NCBI GenBank assembly: GCA_012270865.1
Contig: JAAXHL010000007.1
Coordinates: forward strand, 1-64,000
Direction of reading: 5' to 3'
Source of the DNA: Candidatus Poribacteria bacterium
GTDB taxonomy: Bacteria; Poribacteria; WGA-4E; WGA-3G
DNA length: 64,000 bases
In this document: piece by piece, positions 54,118 to 63,611 of the stretch
Position numbering within the stretch: the stretch's first letter is position 1
Layout: each line of letters starts with the position of its first letter
Notes under the pieces: generated by a model
Seen by the model: the letters and a program-made list of their open reading frames with translations, nothing else
Told to the model about the DNA's origin: nothing
Databases searched by the model: none
Program-made: the position numbers and the translations under genes

Positions 54118-56132
54118 TGTCTTTAAACCGACTGGCAAGCCCATACCACTCACGCCTAACCACAATAGTCCTTCTCGTGTTCACGCTCCTCTGCTGTGTG
54201 GGTGGGTTCATTGATGGCGAAGCACAACAGAACGCAGAGATCGCAATCGTTTTACCGACCGCCGCGTCGCGGACAGCAGATGGAGATATTCAATACGCGC
54301 AGTCAATGGGCAAAAGATTCAGCCGAATGCTTAACAGTATCGGATTAACTGCCGACCTACTTGATGAGGATGCGCTTTCTGAAGCACAACTCGAATCTCG
54401 CCGTATGGTTGTTCTTCCCTTGAATGCACGGATTACACCGACAACTACAAGTTTATTGAAGGACTTCGTGGCATCGGGTGGCAAACTTTTCGTGACCTAT
54501 AATTTACCGGATACAGTGGCACCGCTGCTCGGCTTGCGTCAAACGAATTGGCTAAAACAGGAGACCCCAGGACAGTTTGCGTCAGTTCAATTGAATGCAC
54601 CCGAAATCCGAGATATGCCAGCATCTATCAGACAGGGATCGTGGAACATTACGGTGGCGGAACCGACGACACCGCAGACGAAAATTATCGGGTATTGGCA
54701 TAGTGAAAACGGGGATTCAACCGGTTTACCAGCACTTTTTCTCGGGAAGGCGGGAGCCTTCTTTAGCCATGTTTTCCTTGCAGACGACATCCAACGTAAG
54801 ACGCAGATGCTCGCTGCACTCTTCGGACACCTCGTCCCAGAATTTCGGCAGACGTTTGCTAAGCAAGCAATGGCGGCGATGACAACTATCGGACACACCA
54901 AAGACTTTACAGCGTTGGAGCGATTCGTCCAACAAAGCAGTGTCCCTGAAGCGAGTCAGGTGTTAAATGCCGGGATAGACTTGATGAAACGCGCGCGCAC
55001 CGAATATGATACCGGCGATTACAATGCAGCGATAACGATAGCCCGTGCGAGTCGTGCCAAGTTTTCTAAAGCCTATTTCCTATCGCACACCAGTGTCGAA
55101 ACCGAAGGACGCGCCGTATGGAATCACTCTGGACTCGGTGCATATCCGGGAGATTGGAACCGGGCTGCGAAAGCGTTAGCAGCCGCCGGCGTGAACATAA
55201 TCCTCCCGAACATGGCGTGGGCAGGTGTAGCACACTATCCGAGCGAAATCCTACCTAAAAGCGAAAAGTTTACGCAATACGGCGATCAGATCGCGCAGTG
55301 CGTTCAGGCAGCACACGCACACGGTTTAGAAGTCCATGTCTGGAAGATTACCTGGAATTTGGAAGGCGCGCCGAAAACGTTCGTCGAAAAAATGCGCGAA
55401 GACGGACGCACCCAAGTCTCCGCAACTGGAGAAGCACTCAATTGGCTCTGTCCCTCACACCCAAAAAATGTGCTTCTCGAATTGGATAGCATCCTTGAGA
55501 TCGTCACAAATTACGATGTAGACGGTATCCATCTTGATTATATCCGCTATCCGGGAAGCCATGCCTGCTACTGTGAAGGCTGCCGTGAAAGATTTGTACG
55601 GACACTACGAAAGCCTATCAATGAATGGCCCGCCGAGGTTTTACCGAAAACTGGGACTTACGGCGATCAGTATACCGAATGGCGCGTCCAACAGATTACA
55701 CGCTTGGTGCGTCTAATTCACAAACGCACTCGTGAAGTTGACCCCGAAATCAAAATCTCTGCTGCTGTTTTCGGGTGGTATCCGGGGTGTATCACTTCTA
55801 TCGGACAAGATTGGGTCGCGTGGGCAAAGTCCGGTTACCTCGATTTTGTCTGTCCGATGAATTATACTGAAGACTCCGACTATTTCACAGAACTATTAAC
55901 CAACCAAATTGCCCTTATGCCCAAAGGCGTACCTATTTATCCCGGTATCGGCGCGACTGCATCCAATTCACTACTGACACCGGATGCCGTCGTCGAGCAG
56001 ATTTACCTATCCCGTTCCTTAGGTGCTTCAGGCTGGACGATCTTCGACTACTCGGTTGACATCTCTGAAACGGTGTTGCCAGCACTCACACTCGGTGTCG
56101 CGAAAAGCAAAGCAAAACCGCCGCATCAATAA
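54117..56132 (+). CDS. GHL10-family glycoside hydrolase-like protein
   Basis: A 671-aa secreted protein. It has an N-terminal hydrophobic signal (about 12-36), then a glutamine-amidotransferase-like domain (about 40-240) that includes RRMVVLPLNARITPTTTSLL. A helical linker follows, then a GHL10 TIM-barrel domain (about 330-650) starting at EGRAVWNHSGLGAYPGDWNR. The barrel has YDVDGIHLDYIRYPG (about 463-477), whose Asp residues are candidates for catalysis, and ISAAVFGWYPG. Such proteins are thought to act on surface polysaccharides. Translation is coupled to the amidase gene. Confidence 0.85.
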   Translation: MSLNRLASPYHSRLTTIVLLVFTLLCCVGGFIDGEAQQNAEIAIVLPTAASRTADGDIQYAQSMGKRFSRMLNSIGLTADLLDEDALSEAQLESRRMVVLPLNARITPTTTSLLKDFVASGGKLFVTYNLPDTVAPLLGLRQTNWLKQETPGQFASVQLNAPEIRDMPASIRQGSWNITVAEPTTPQTKIIGYWHSENGDSTGLPALFLGKAGAFFSHVFLADDIQRKTQMLAALFGHLVPEFRQTFAKQAMAAMTTIGHTKDFTALERFVQQSSVPEASQVLNAGIDLMKRARTEYDTGDYNAAITIARASRAKFSKAYFLSHTSVETEGRAVWNHSGLGAYPGDWNRAAKALAAAGVNIILPNMAWAGVAHYPSEILPKSEKFTQYGDQIAQCVQAAHAHGLEVHVWKITWNLEGAPKTFVEKMREDGRTQVSATGEALNWLCPSHPKNVLLELDSILEIVTNYDVDGIHLDYIRYPGSHACYCEGCRERFVRTLRKPINEWPAEVLPKTGTYGDQYTEWRVQQITRLVRLIHKRTREVDPEIKISAAVFGWYPGCITSIGQDWVAWAKSGYLDFVCPMNYTEDSDYFTELLTNQIALMPKGVPIYPGIGATASNSLLTPDAVVEQIYLSRSLGASGWTIFDYSVDISETVLPALTLGVAKSKAKPPHQ

Positions 56133-56235
56133 CCCTCCCGATTCTATTATTGTTTCGGGTTCTAAATACCTTCATAACTGCTATCCAAACTTGTGCCCTA
56201 AAATTCAGATTTTCCGTATTTCTCCAAGATTCTGC

Positions 56236-56264
56236 TTGCATATTCTCAATGAATCGTTTAAACT
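56236..56264 (+). promoter_or_regulatory. Candidate promoter for the sulfatase gene
   Basis: TTGCAT (56236-56241), 17-nt spacer, TAAACT (56259-56264). It matches the consensus at 4 of 6 positions in each box. The rest of this 184-nt gap shows nothing else. Confidence 0.4.
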
Positions 56265-56316
56265 AAAGTCAGTCTAAGAATTTTCCACGGAGAGATAGAA
56301 AGGAGATTTTTGATTA

Positions 56317-57777
56317 ATGGCGCAAAAACCGAATATTCTATTTTTGATGAGTGATGAACATAGTCCGCACGCTATCGGGTATGAAGGTAATCCCATTGTA
56401 CAGACACCGAACCTCGACCAACTCGCGGCATCCGGCACCTATTTTGAAAGTGCTTATTGTCAAGTCCCACTCTGCACACCGTCCCGGATGTGTATGCTGA
56501 CTGGTAAGCACGCGCATCGCTGTTCAGCGTGGGATAACGGAGCGATTCTTTACCCAGAACATCTCACAATGCCTGCACATTTCGCGCAACACGGCTACGC
56601 AACCGCACTCGTCGGTAAGATGCACTTCGGTGGTAAAGAACAGCACAACGGCTTCCAGTCTCGACCCTACGGTGATCTACGCGGCAATGCTGGACACCAA
56701 ACTGACCCGCTAAATCCGCCATCTCGCATACGAGGGCGAACACGGCTTGCAGGTGTTACAGAGATTCCGAGCAGCCTTCTACAAGAGCGCGTTATCAACG
56801 GGGAGACCCTTGAATACCTAAGATCGCAACCTTCAGATCAACCCTGGTTCCTGCTTGCCAGTTACAGCCGTCCGCACTTTCCGCTCACGGCACCGAAACG
56901 ACTCCTCGATAAATATTGGCCCGATAATGTAGATATGCCGAATATCCCGGCAGGGCACTTAGAGCAGACGCACCCCTTCGCGAAGGGCTTACGAGATAAT
57001 TTCAACACACAGGATATCCCGCCTGAAGAGGCACGAAAAGCGCGCGCCGCCTACTACGCCTGTTGTGAATTCTTGGACGAAACCGTCGGGGATTTACTCA
57101 CGCTTTTGGAACGCGACGGCTTTTTAGATAACACCATTATCGTCTATACAACGGATCACGGTGAGATGGCAGGCGAACACGGACAGTGGTGGAAATCAAG
57201 CTACTACGAAGCAGCCGCACGCGTGCCGTTGATCGTTTGGGATAAGCAAATCCAGCAATCACACGGCGCAAGGGTAAAAGCACCTGTCGAATTAAATGAC
57301 CTCTTCCCAACTTTATGTACCCGGGCAGGTATCCCTGTTCCCGAGGATTTGGATGGCACAGATTTAACGAAACTGATGTCCGGCAACGCTGACGGTTGGC
57401 GCGACACAGCAATCACGGAATATTGGGCAAGACAGACCACGGGTCCAATGCGTATGCTCCGAACACCTCGCTATAAATACGTCGCTTTCCCTGAAGATGC
57501 ATCCATCCTCTTCGATCTTGAAACAGACCCAGATGAATTTGAGAACCTATCAGGACAAGAAGAATATACGGAATTAGAAGCATCCCTCCACGAGCAACTC
57601 ATGGGCGGGTTCTCATGGGAATCTGTCGCCGAACAACAAGCAACGGATAAGGTGCGAAGCCGAGATTTCAAAGAACCGTGGGGGGGAGGCACCCCGAATC
57701 AGTATACACTGCCTGACGGACGTATCGTTGATGCAGAGACCTGTCTCTATCGTCCTTCATTGAGAGATGAGAGTTAG
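56317..57777 (+). CDS. Type I sulfatase (alkaline phosphatase superfamily)
   Basis: A 486-aa sulfatase. The motif CTPSR (Cys53 to Arg57) matches the C-x-P-S-R signature in which Cys is converted to formylglycine. Calcium-site residues lie in the N-terminal LFLMSDEHSPHAIGY and in VYTTDHGEMAGEHGQWWK (about 276-293). There is no signal peptide, so it is probably cytoplasmic and acts on imported sulfated oligosaccharides or choline-type esters. AAAGGAG precedes the ATG. Confidence 0.92.
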   Translation: MAQKPNILFLMSDEHSPHAIGYEGNPIVQTPNLDQLAASGTYFESAYCQVPLCTPSRMCMLTGKHAHRCSAWDNGAILYPEHLTMPAHFAQHGYATALVGKMHFGGKEQHNGFQSRPYGDLRGNAGHQTDPLNPPSRIRGRTRLAGVTEIPSSLLQERVINGETLEYLRSQPSDQPWFLLASYSRPHFPLTAPKRLLDKYWPDNVDMPNIPAGHLEQTHPFAKGLRDNFNTQDIPPEEARKARAAYYACCEFLDETVGDLLTLLERDGFLDNTIIVYTTDHGEMAGEHGQWWKSSYYEAAARVPLIVWDKQIQQSHGARVKAPVELNDLFPTLCTRAGIPVPEDLDGTDLTKLMSGNADGWRDTAITEYWARQTTGPMRMLRTPRYKYVAFPEDASILFDLETDPDEFENLSGQEEYTELEASLHEQLMGGFSWESVAEQQATDKVRSRDFKEPWGGGTPNQYTLPDGRIVDAETCLYRPSLRDES

Positions 57778-57821
57778 AGGAACCTTTGGACCGGTGGTAA
57801 TAACAGAGGACATATACACGA

Positions 57822-59831
57822 TTGGCTGCTAATACTTTTAAGGACAATTTTGGGGAAAACGGCAGGTCGAATTCAAAAATTCGGTTTTCTGCTATTCTTG
57901 TAGGGCTGCTTTTAGTAAGTGCCATGTGTGCAATCACACCCTACAACAATTATTTCCTACAAAATACAAAGATCGCAGGCAACCACCTCCCTGTCGGTTC
58001 AATCTTCGGACTTCTCTTTCTGGTATTTCTCGTCAATGTCCCGTTACGTAAGTTCATGCGGCGTGGACGTTTCGCCTTCTCCGCCCTCGAATTGACTGTC
58101 ATCTGGATGATGCTAATCGTAGCGGTTGGCATTCCGTCGATGGGGTTGCTGCAATTTCTGCTGCCATCTCTCGTTGCAGTCCGTTACTTCGCGACGACGG
58201 AAAACGATTGGGCGGAAACACTACATCCACACATCCCTGAGTGGCTTGTTGTCACGGATACTCGCGCAATAACGGATTTTTACGAAGGTATTGCTCCGGG
58301 TGAAAGTGTTCCGTGGTTGTTCTGGACCAAACCCCTGCTCATCTGGGGACTTTTCATCCTTGTTTTCTATTTTACGACGCTCTGCCTATCGACAATCCTC
58401 CGAAAACAGTGGGTGGAGCGTGAACGGTTCTCGTTCCCGTTAATTCAGATTCCGGTACAACTCGCTGCGGAACCGACATCCGGCACGCTTCTCAACGCTT
58501 TTTTCAAAAATAAGCTCCTTTGGGCGGGGATGGTGTTGCCGGTGGTGTTACATCTTATCAACGGGTTACATGCACACTTCCCGAATGTTCCAGAGATCCC
58601 GCTCATCTATAACATTCACCGAGCCTTTACCGAGAAACCGTGGCATACGCTCGGATGGTGGCCCGCGATGCGATTCGTTATCTATTTCTCGGTTATCGGG
58701 ATCGCCGCTTTGTTGACGCTGGAGGTATCGTTCAGTCTCTGGTTCTTCTTCATCTTTTTCAAAATCCAATATATCATCATGAATGCAATCGGACTCGGCA
58801 TCGGACCGTGGATTAGCTGCAGCCGTCAGGTCATGGGCGGCTACCTCGTCTTCGTCCCTGCGGTCTTTTGGATAGGACGTGAACACATCGCAACGGTCTT
58901 TAGAAAAACGTTTGGACTCGGACACGCAAGGACAACTACTATGACCACAGCGAAGCAACCGATAGATGATTCCAATGAACCGGTCTCGTATCGCGTCGCA
59001 CTCCTCGGATTTCTTTTAGGGTTCATTACCTTAGCAGTTTTCTTGGTTATCGCTGGTATAACAACATGGGTTGCGATTGTGACGCTGCTCTCTATCTTTA
59101 TCACATCTATTGTCCTAACCTGGATGGTCGTCAACGGCGGTTTATTGCTGGTGCAGGCGCCCTTTTTCCCTTCAGAATATATTGACATTACTTTGGGATC
59201 CAACGCTGTCGGACATAAGAGTTTGGCGATACTGAGTTTCCAACGCACATTTCTACGAGATTGGGGGGAGTTCATGATGCCGAACTTCCTGCACAGTTTC
59301 AAGGCAGCCGATGAAGTCCGACTCGCGCGACGACGCATTGTACCAATCTTAGGCATCGCAATTGTCGTCGCGATTCTGGTATCTGTTTATGCTTCGTTGA
59401 CCCTGATATACGACAAAGGTGCACTCTTTTTACAGAGTTGGTCCTTCGTGGTTGCACCGCGGAACTATTTCCAACGGATGAACAATCTCATCCAATTTCC
59501 TGTTGAAACGAAATGGGCTGAGGTCTACAGTATGATCGCCGGTGCCGGGTTTACAGGCTTTATGCTCTGGATGCGGCAGAACTTCGTCTGGTGGTCTTTG
59601 CATCCCATCGGCTACCTCCTCGGAGCAACATACCCGCCGTTTCATCTATGGTCGTCTATTCTCATCGGGTGGTTCATTAAATACATGGCACTTAAGTTTG
59701 GCGGCGCCGCAACCTACAGGAAGATTCGACCCATCGCTTTCGGCTTGATTTTCGGTGAGTACGTAATGGTCGGACTATGGATGATTGTCGGATTCTTCAC
59801 CGGCATCGGCTATTTCGCGCTGCCATCGTGA
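57822..59831 (+). CDS. DUF6785-type multi-pass membrane protein, 669 aa
   Basis: Paralogue of the protein at 40651, with the same succession of helices and blocks such as FATTENDWAETLHPHIPEWL, RKQWVERERFSFPLIQIPVQ, TEKPWHTLGWWPAMRFV and RQNFVWWSLHPIGYLLGATY. A charged cytoplasmic loop interrupts it at about residue 365-390. The start is a TTG with AGAGGA 12 nt upstream, so the exact start is uncertain. It is placed 44 nt after the sulfatase gene and before the dehydratase, suggesting a transporter role for the same substrate class; inferred only. Confidence 0.7.
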   Translation: MAANTFKDNFGENGRSNSKIRFSAILVGLLLVSAMCAITPYNNYFLQNTKIAGNHLPVGSIFGLLFLVFLVNVPLRKFMRRGRFAFSALELTVIWMMLIVAVGIPSMGLLQFLLPSLVAVRYFATTENDWAETLHPHIPEWLVVTDTRAITDFYEGIAPGESVPWLFWTKPLLIWGLFILVFYFTTLCLSTILRKQWVERERFSFPLIQIPVQLAAEPTSGTLLNAFFKNKLLWAGMVLPVVLHLINGLHAHFPNVPEIPLIYNIHRAFTEKPWHTLGWWPAMRFVIYFSVIGIAALLTLEVSFSLWFFFIFFKIQYIIMNAIGLGIGPWISCSRQVMGGYLVFVPAVFWIGREHIATVFRKTFGLGHARTTTMTTAKQPIDDSNEPVSYRVALLGFLLGFITLAVFLVIAGITTWVAIVTLLSIFITSIVLTWMVVNGGLLLVQAPFFPSEYIDITLGSNAVGHKSLAILSFQRTFLRDWGEFMMPNFLHSFKAADEVRLARRRIVPILGIAIVVAILVSVYASLTLIYDKGALFLQSWSFVVAPRNYFQRMNNLIQFPVETKWAEVYSMIAGAGFTGFMLWMRQNFVWWSLHPIGYLLGATYPPFHLWSSILIGWFIKYMALKFGGAATYRKIRPIAFGLIFGEYVMVGLWMIVGFFTGIGYFALPS

Positions 59832-59891
59832 CTTATAGGTAACTGCGAACTTGACCGCTCACACTGAAAGGCATCTAAGAGGAATTACATT

Positions 59892-61100
59892 ATGCACGCC
59901 AATGAAAACAGCCTCACAGCCGAATGGAAAACACGTGCGAAGACTCGGCATACCGTCGTCGGAATCCGGACGTGGCACGTTAATCTGAACCCTCGCGCAA
60001 TGCCGAGTCTCGGATTCGCTAAGGGACAGCAGTGGCAGAAATCAACATCACAGTCTGCACACGTTGATTGGCGCGGCCCCTTCGCAACACAAGCAGGCGC
60101 GTTAATCGTAGAAGTAACAACAGATAAAGGCTTGAAAGGATACGGCCTCGGCGGCGGTGGACTTGCAGGTGCCATGATTATTGACAAACATCTTCAGCAC
60201 TTTGTCATCGGACGCGATCCACTTGATGTTGAGGATATCTGGAATCGTCTCTATCACATTACCTCAATATATGGACGACGCGGCTTGGTTATTTATGCTT
60301 TGAGCGGTATAGAACTTGCACTCGTTGACCTGTGTGGGAAGATTGTAGGCGCACCCGTCTATGCTCTCGTTACGGATACACCGCTCCTTAAAATTCCGGC
60401 TTACGCGACGGGTGCTGATGTCGGTTATTATGCTGAGAACGGGTTTACCGCTTGCAAACTACCGCTCCGTAATGGAATCACCGAAGGAGAGGACGGGTTT
60501 AAGGAAAACGTGGAGATGATAAACGTTGCCCGCGATGCCATCGGTGCGGATGTTGAATTGATGGCAGACATCTATCTCCGTTGGGATGTGGACTACACCC
60601 TCCGTTTCGCAGATGCCGTCCCTGATGTGAATCTCAAATGGATTGAGGAACCTATCGCACTTGACGACTACGCTGGCATGGCACAATTGGTCCGCGAGGT
60701 TCAACCGACGTGGATTGTCTCTGGTGAACATGAATTCACGCGATACGGGTTCCGTGAGTTGTTGCGTTGGAAGGCAGCGGATATGATTCAGCCGGATATT
60801 AGTTGGGCGGGTGGTTTTACGGAATGTTTGCGGATTGCAGATGAAGCCGCTGAACTCGGCATCCCGACGTGGCTGCATCAAGCCGGAACACCGTGGGGGT
60901 TGCATCTCACGGCGTGTCTCCCGATGCCGTGTATGGCAGAAACCTTCGGTCCCTCCCGCGACGGCGTTGAAAACGAACTCTATCGCCGCTTGCGTCCCGA
61001 AACTCGCGACGGGTTTTTCAATCTCAACGACGCACCCGGTTTCGGTGTTGATTTAGACGAAGTGTTGTTAGAGGCATACACAGTTGACCGTTTGTCTTGA
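59892..61100 (+). CDS. Enolase-superfamily sugar-acid dehydratase, L-rhamnonate dehydratase-like
   Basis: A 402-aa mandelate racemase/muconate lactonising enzyme. Metal and base residues lie in AYATGADVGYYAENGFTACK, ADIYLRWDVDYTLRFADAV (Asp), LKWIEEPIALDDY (Glu), and the segment SGEHEFTRYGFRELLRWKA (about 277-295). That last segment closely resembles the GEHEYSRYGFR signature I associate with L-rhamnonate dehydratase. Rhamnonate dehydratase removes water from L-rhamnonate to give the 2-keto-3-deoxy acid. AGAGGAATT precedes the ATG. The substrate specificity is inference. Confidence 0.8.
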   Translation: MHANENSLTAEWKTRAKTRHTVVGIRTWHVNLNPRAMPSLGFAKGQQWQKSTSQSAHVDWRGPFATQAGALIVEVTTDKGLKGYGLGGGGLAGAMIIDKHLQHFVIGRDPLDVEDIWNRLYHITSIYGRRGLVIYALSGIELALVDLCGKIVGAPVYALVTDTPLLKIPAYATGADVGYYAENGFTACKLPLRNGITEGEDGFKENVEMINVARDAIGADVELMADIYLRWDVDYTLRFADAVPDVNLKWIEEPIALDDYAGMAQLVREVQPTWIVSGEHEFTRYGFRELLRWKAADMIQPDISWAGGFTECLRIADEAAELGIPTWLHQAGTPWGLHLTACLPMPCMAETFGPSRDGVENELYRRLRPETRDGFFNLNDAPGFGVDLDEVLLEAYTVDRLS

Positions 61101-61114
61101 AACTATTGAAGTTA

Positions 61115-61612
61115 TTATTCCTCAAAGTTCGGTTTCACAAGGGTAGCAATTTCTATGGCGCGCTCCCAAGGGACGGTTACCTTCTGTTTCGCCTCCGGGG
61201 ACTTGGGGTGAAGTGCCGCTATATGTGGCGGTCCGGCTCCCCAATCACCGGACTTTCGACGCGGCACAACATGGATGTGATAGTGTGGCACTTCTTGTAA
61301 ACTAATTACGCCGTTATTCTGATAGACAGTGATACCATCAAGGTTGAATGTTTTCATCAAGGCTTCTGCGGCTGTTCGGACTTTGTTCAGAATTTCAACC
61401 GCCTCATCATCCGTCAGGTCCAATAGCGTTGGTGCGTGTCGGCGAGTAATAACAAGCAATTGCCCGATTTCAAATTGCCGTGGGTTGACAATCGTGAGCG
61501 TCTTTTCAGTGGCATTGATGATATGTCTGTTTTCGATACGTCCAGCAGCCAACTCACAGAATGGACACGGATCCCAGACAGGCATCTCAAATGGAGCGAC
61601 GGTATCGTTCAT
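61115..61612 (-). CDS. HIT-family hydrolase
   Basis: A 165-aa protein of the histidine triad superfamily. The triad appears as HYHIHVVPRR (about 112-121) and the N-terminal CPFCELAAGRI is the usual zinc-site-like start. HIT enzymes hydrolyse or transfer nucleotidyl groups. It lies 15 nt downstream of the unknown gene at 61628, convergent with the dehydratase gene. Confidence 0.9.
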   Translation of the reverse strand: MNDTVAPFEMPVWDPCPFCELAAGRIENRHIINATEKTLTIVNPRQFEIGQLLVITRRHAPTLLDLTDDEAVEILNKVRTAAEALMKTFNLDGITVYQNNGVISLQEVPHYHIHVVPRRKSGDWGAGPPHIAALHPKSPEAKQKVTVPWERAIEIATLVKPNFEE

Positions 61613-61627
61613 TTTCTTCTCCGGCAG

Positions 61628-62437
61628 CTAAGGGATTGGATGTAAGGATACAGATGTTAACTGATCGTGCGCCCATCCGCTACAGTCGCTGTGGACATAG
61701 ACGGTGTCGTTGATGACAATGCGGCGATTGTTCGGATATTTAGCCACTAAATCGTGTCCTCGCAGATAGCGACCGTCATAGCGTCTGAAAAAGACTGTGC
61801 GTCCACCGCTTTCGATGTATATCTCAGCAAGTTCGCCACCGTGAGGCTCGGAGATGTCAACGTCTAAAATACGAAGACAGTGAAAAGTGTTTTCGCCGAT
61901 TGTCACGTTGTATGTCCCAGCACCGAACCCTTGACCATCGGTGATTCTGTACGAGCCATCAGATTGAAGTTCATACCGACCATCGTCTACAATCTGTCGT
62001 TTTAAGGGACCACCCCACTGATCTTCAAACCACTCGTCGCCGATTGTGTAGGGGACCTCTTTCCCGTCTACGATATTAACAACCGAAATCCATCTGGTAT
62101 GAATATCGTCAAGTGTTGCGTACATCATAACCGGCGGATTTACATTGGGCCAGTCCCTCGGTGCTAACCATTCCCTGATTTGAAGTCCCACATAATCCAT
62201 ACCCAGAATTGTTGCAGGTGCGGTCGGTGTAATTTCTACGATTGCGTCGAGTTCCAACGTGTTGGCATCATACTCAGCCCGGAGGTGAGGTTCACCCATC
62301 TCTGGAACAGCGAACCACCATTGCAGCTCCGGACAGTCAACTTCGGTGATACGATCATCGCTTTCGACAATCTTCACGTCCGGTCGCTGTTGTGGGAACG
62401 GGTGTTTTAGAATTTCATTTGTCTGTTTTGTGTGCAT
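61628..62437 (-). CDS. Hypothetical protein, 269 aa
   Basis: No family recognised. A beta-rich soluble protein with many aromatic and acidic residues; segments such as GAGTYNVTIGENTFHCLRIL and HGGELAEIYIESGGRTVFFR look like a lipocalin-like or beta-sandwich fold. No signal peptide. GGAGGA precedes the ATG well. It is followed 15 nt later by the HIT gene, so the two are a likely operon. Confidence 0.75.
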   Translation of the reverse strand: MHTKQTNEILKHPFPQQRPDVKIVESDDRITEVDCPELQWWFAVPEMGEPHLRAEYDANTLELDAIVEITPTAPATILGMDYVGLQIREWLAPRDWPNVNPPVMMYATLDDIHTRWISVVNIVDGKEVPYTIGDEWFEDQWGGPLKRQIVDDGRYELQSDGSYRITDGQGFGAGTYNVTIGENTFHCLRILDVDISEPHGGELAEIYIESGGRTVFFRRYDGRYLRGHDLVAKYPNNRRIVINDTVYVHSDCSGWAHDQLTSVSLHPIP

Positions 62438-62557
62438 TTTGTGAATCCTCCTCTATAACTCGGATATTCTGAGAAGATTCAATCCGTGTTGTGGAATTAA
62501 ATTCAGAAAATATTGGATTACGACTTTAGGTGGGCTGATTCCGGACCGATAACATTG

Positions 62558-62715
62558 AATAGGACTTACGCAATTTTGACTGCAGCCCGTTCTGTTAGAT
62601 GAGAGTTTTCGGAAAACACAACGGTCTCCTGCCACAAACTATGAAGTTTTGCGGCGTACTCGCCCAGATGCGAAGTGCATCGTGCTACAAAAGAGCGACC
62701 TGCGTAAGTCCTATT
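62558..62715. repeat. 158-bp MITE-like element, perfect 15-bp inverted ends
   Basis: AATAGGACTTACGCA (62558-62572) and TGCGTAAGTCCTATT (62701-62715) are exact inverted copies. The interior resembles that of 52373-52557 but lacks part of it. It separates the unknown gene at 61628 from the PhyH gene at 62725; the rest of this gap shows nothing. Confidence 0.82.
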
Positions 62716-62724
62716 GAATTAACG

Positions 62725-63549
62725 CTATGCTTCTGACTGCTTCGCCTTCATGCGTTTAACGGCATCCAATTTCGTCTGTTGCCAACCTGTCCAATCCGTT
62801 TTTCCTTCATAACGCACGACATCGTGAATTGTTGCGCGCGGTTGGTAGGTGATGTAGTTCCCCGTATGCCACGCAAGGTTGCGATAGACCATGAAATCTC
62901 CGGGTCCCAGATGCACCTGAACTGCGCCCGGGAATTGTCTGCAATGTTCCAAACAATATCTTTCGGCTTCAGCGTTGGATTGTCCTTCGGCGGGTTTTCG
63001 CAGTTTTGGGTCCTGTGTGGATTGCTCTTCACCGGGCATATCCCACTGACGCAGATGGCTACCCGGTACAAACCACGTACAAGAATCTGCATAAATCGCA
63101 CAGTTGACCTGATTAAAGTGGCGCAAATCGTGCCAGACTTCCGCCAACTTCGCGTTGACGATCTCATCCCGCGCTTCCAGTGGAACCTCAACAACGCCAT
63201 CTCGATGCCAACCGATATGCCACGGATACTCAAGCGGTTCAACGAGGAGTCCCATGATGTCAACGTGTCCGTGTGTATAGTCGGGACCAAGCAATTTTTC
63301 GATAGCATCTCGAAGTTCGGGGAGTTCTGTGTAGTCGTAAAAAGGCTTCAGGTCTAATTCATCACCGTAATTGGATAGGGGTTGAATGCGTTGCGTCTGC
63401 GGTCCGTTGAGCTTATGTGCCAAATCGCGCGCCTTCTCTGCCTCACGACGCAAATCGGCGAGCAACGCCGGTGGCACAATCCCACGAAGAATCAGGTAAC
63501 CTTGTGAGAGGTACTCGTTTACCATGGAATCCTGAAATTGAAATGCCAT
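62725..63549 (-). CDS. Phytanoyl-CoA dioxygenase-family (PhyH) protein
   Basis: A 274-aa Fe(II)/2-oxoglutarate oxygenase. The iron-binding His-x-Asp is in GWHRDGVVEV (about 115) and the distal His in AWHTGNYITY (about 228), followed by RATIHDVVRY whose Arg should bind 2-oxoglutarate. Substrate unknown. It is transcribed away from the 158-bp element, and a GGAGG is located upstream of the ATG. Confidence 0.87.
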   Translation of the reverse strand: MAFQFQDSMVNEYLSQGYLILRGIVPPALLADLRREAEKARDLAHKLNGPQTQRIQPLSNYGDELDLKPFYDYTELPELRDAIEKLLGPDYTHGHVDIMGLLVEPLEYPWHIGWHRDGVVEVPLEARDEIVNAKLAEVWHDLRHFNQVNCAIYADSCTWFVPGSHLRQWDMPGEEQSTQDPKLRKPAEGQSNAEAERYCLEHCRQFPGAVQVHLGPGDFMVYRNLAWHTGNYITYQPRATIHDVVRYEGKTDWTGWQQTKLDAVKRMKAKQSEA

Positions 63550-63611
63550 CGTGCTCCATACCTCCTACCTAATTGCGTGCCTTGATCGTGAGTGCCTTCC
63601 AATTTCTGTTT

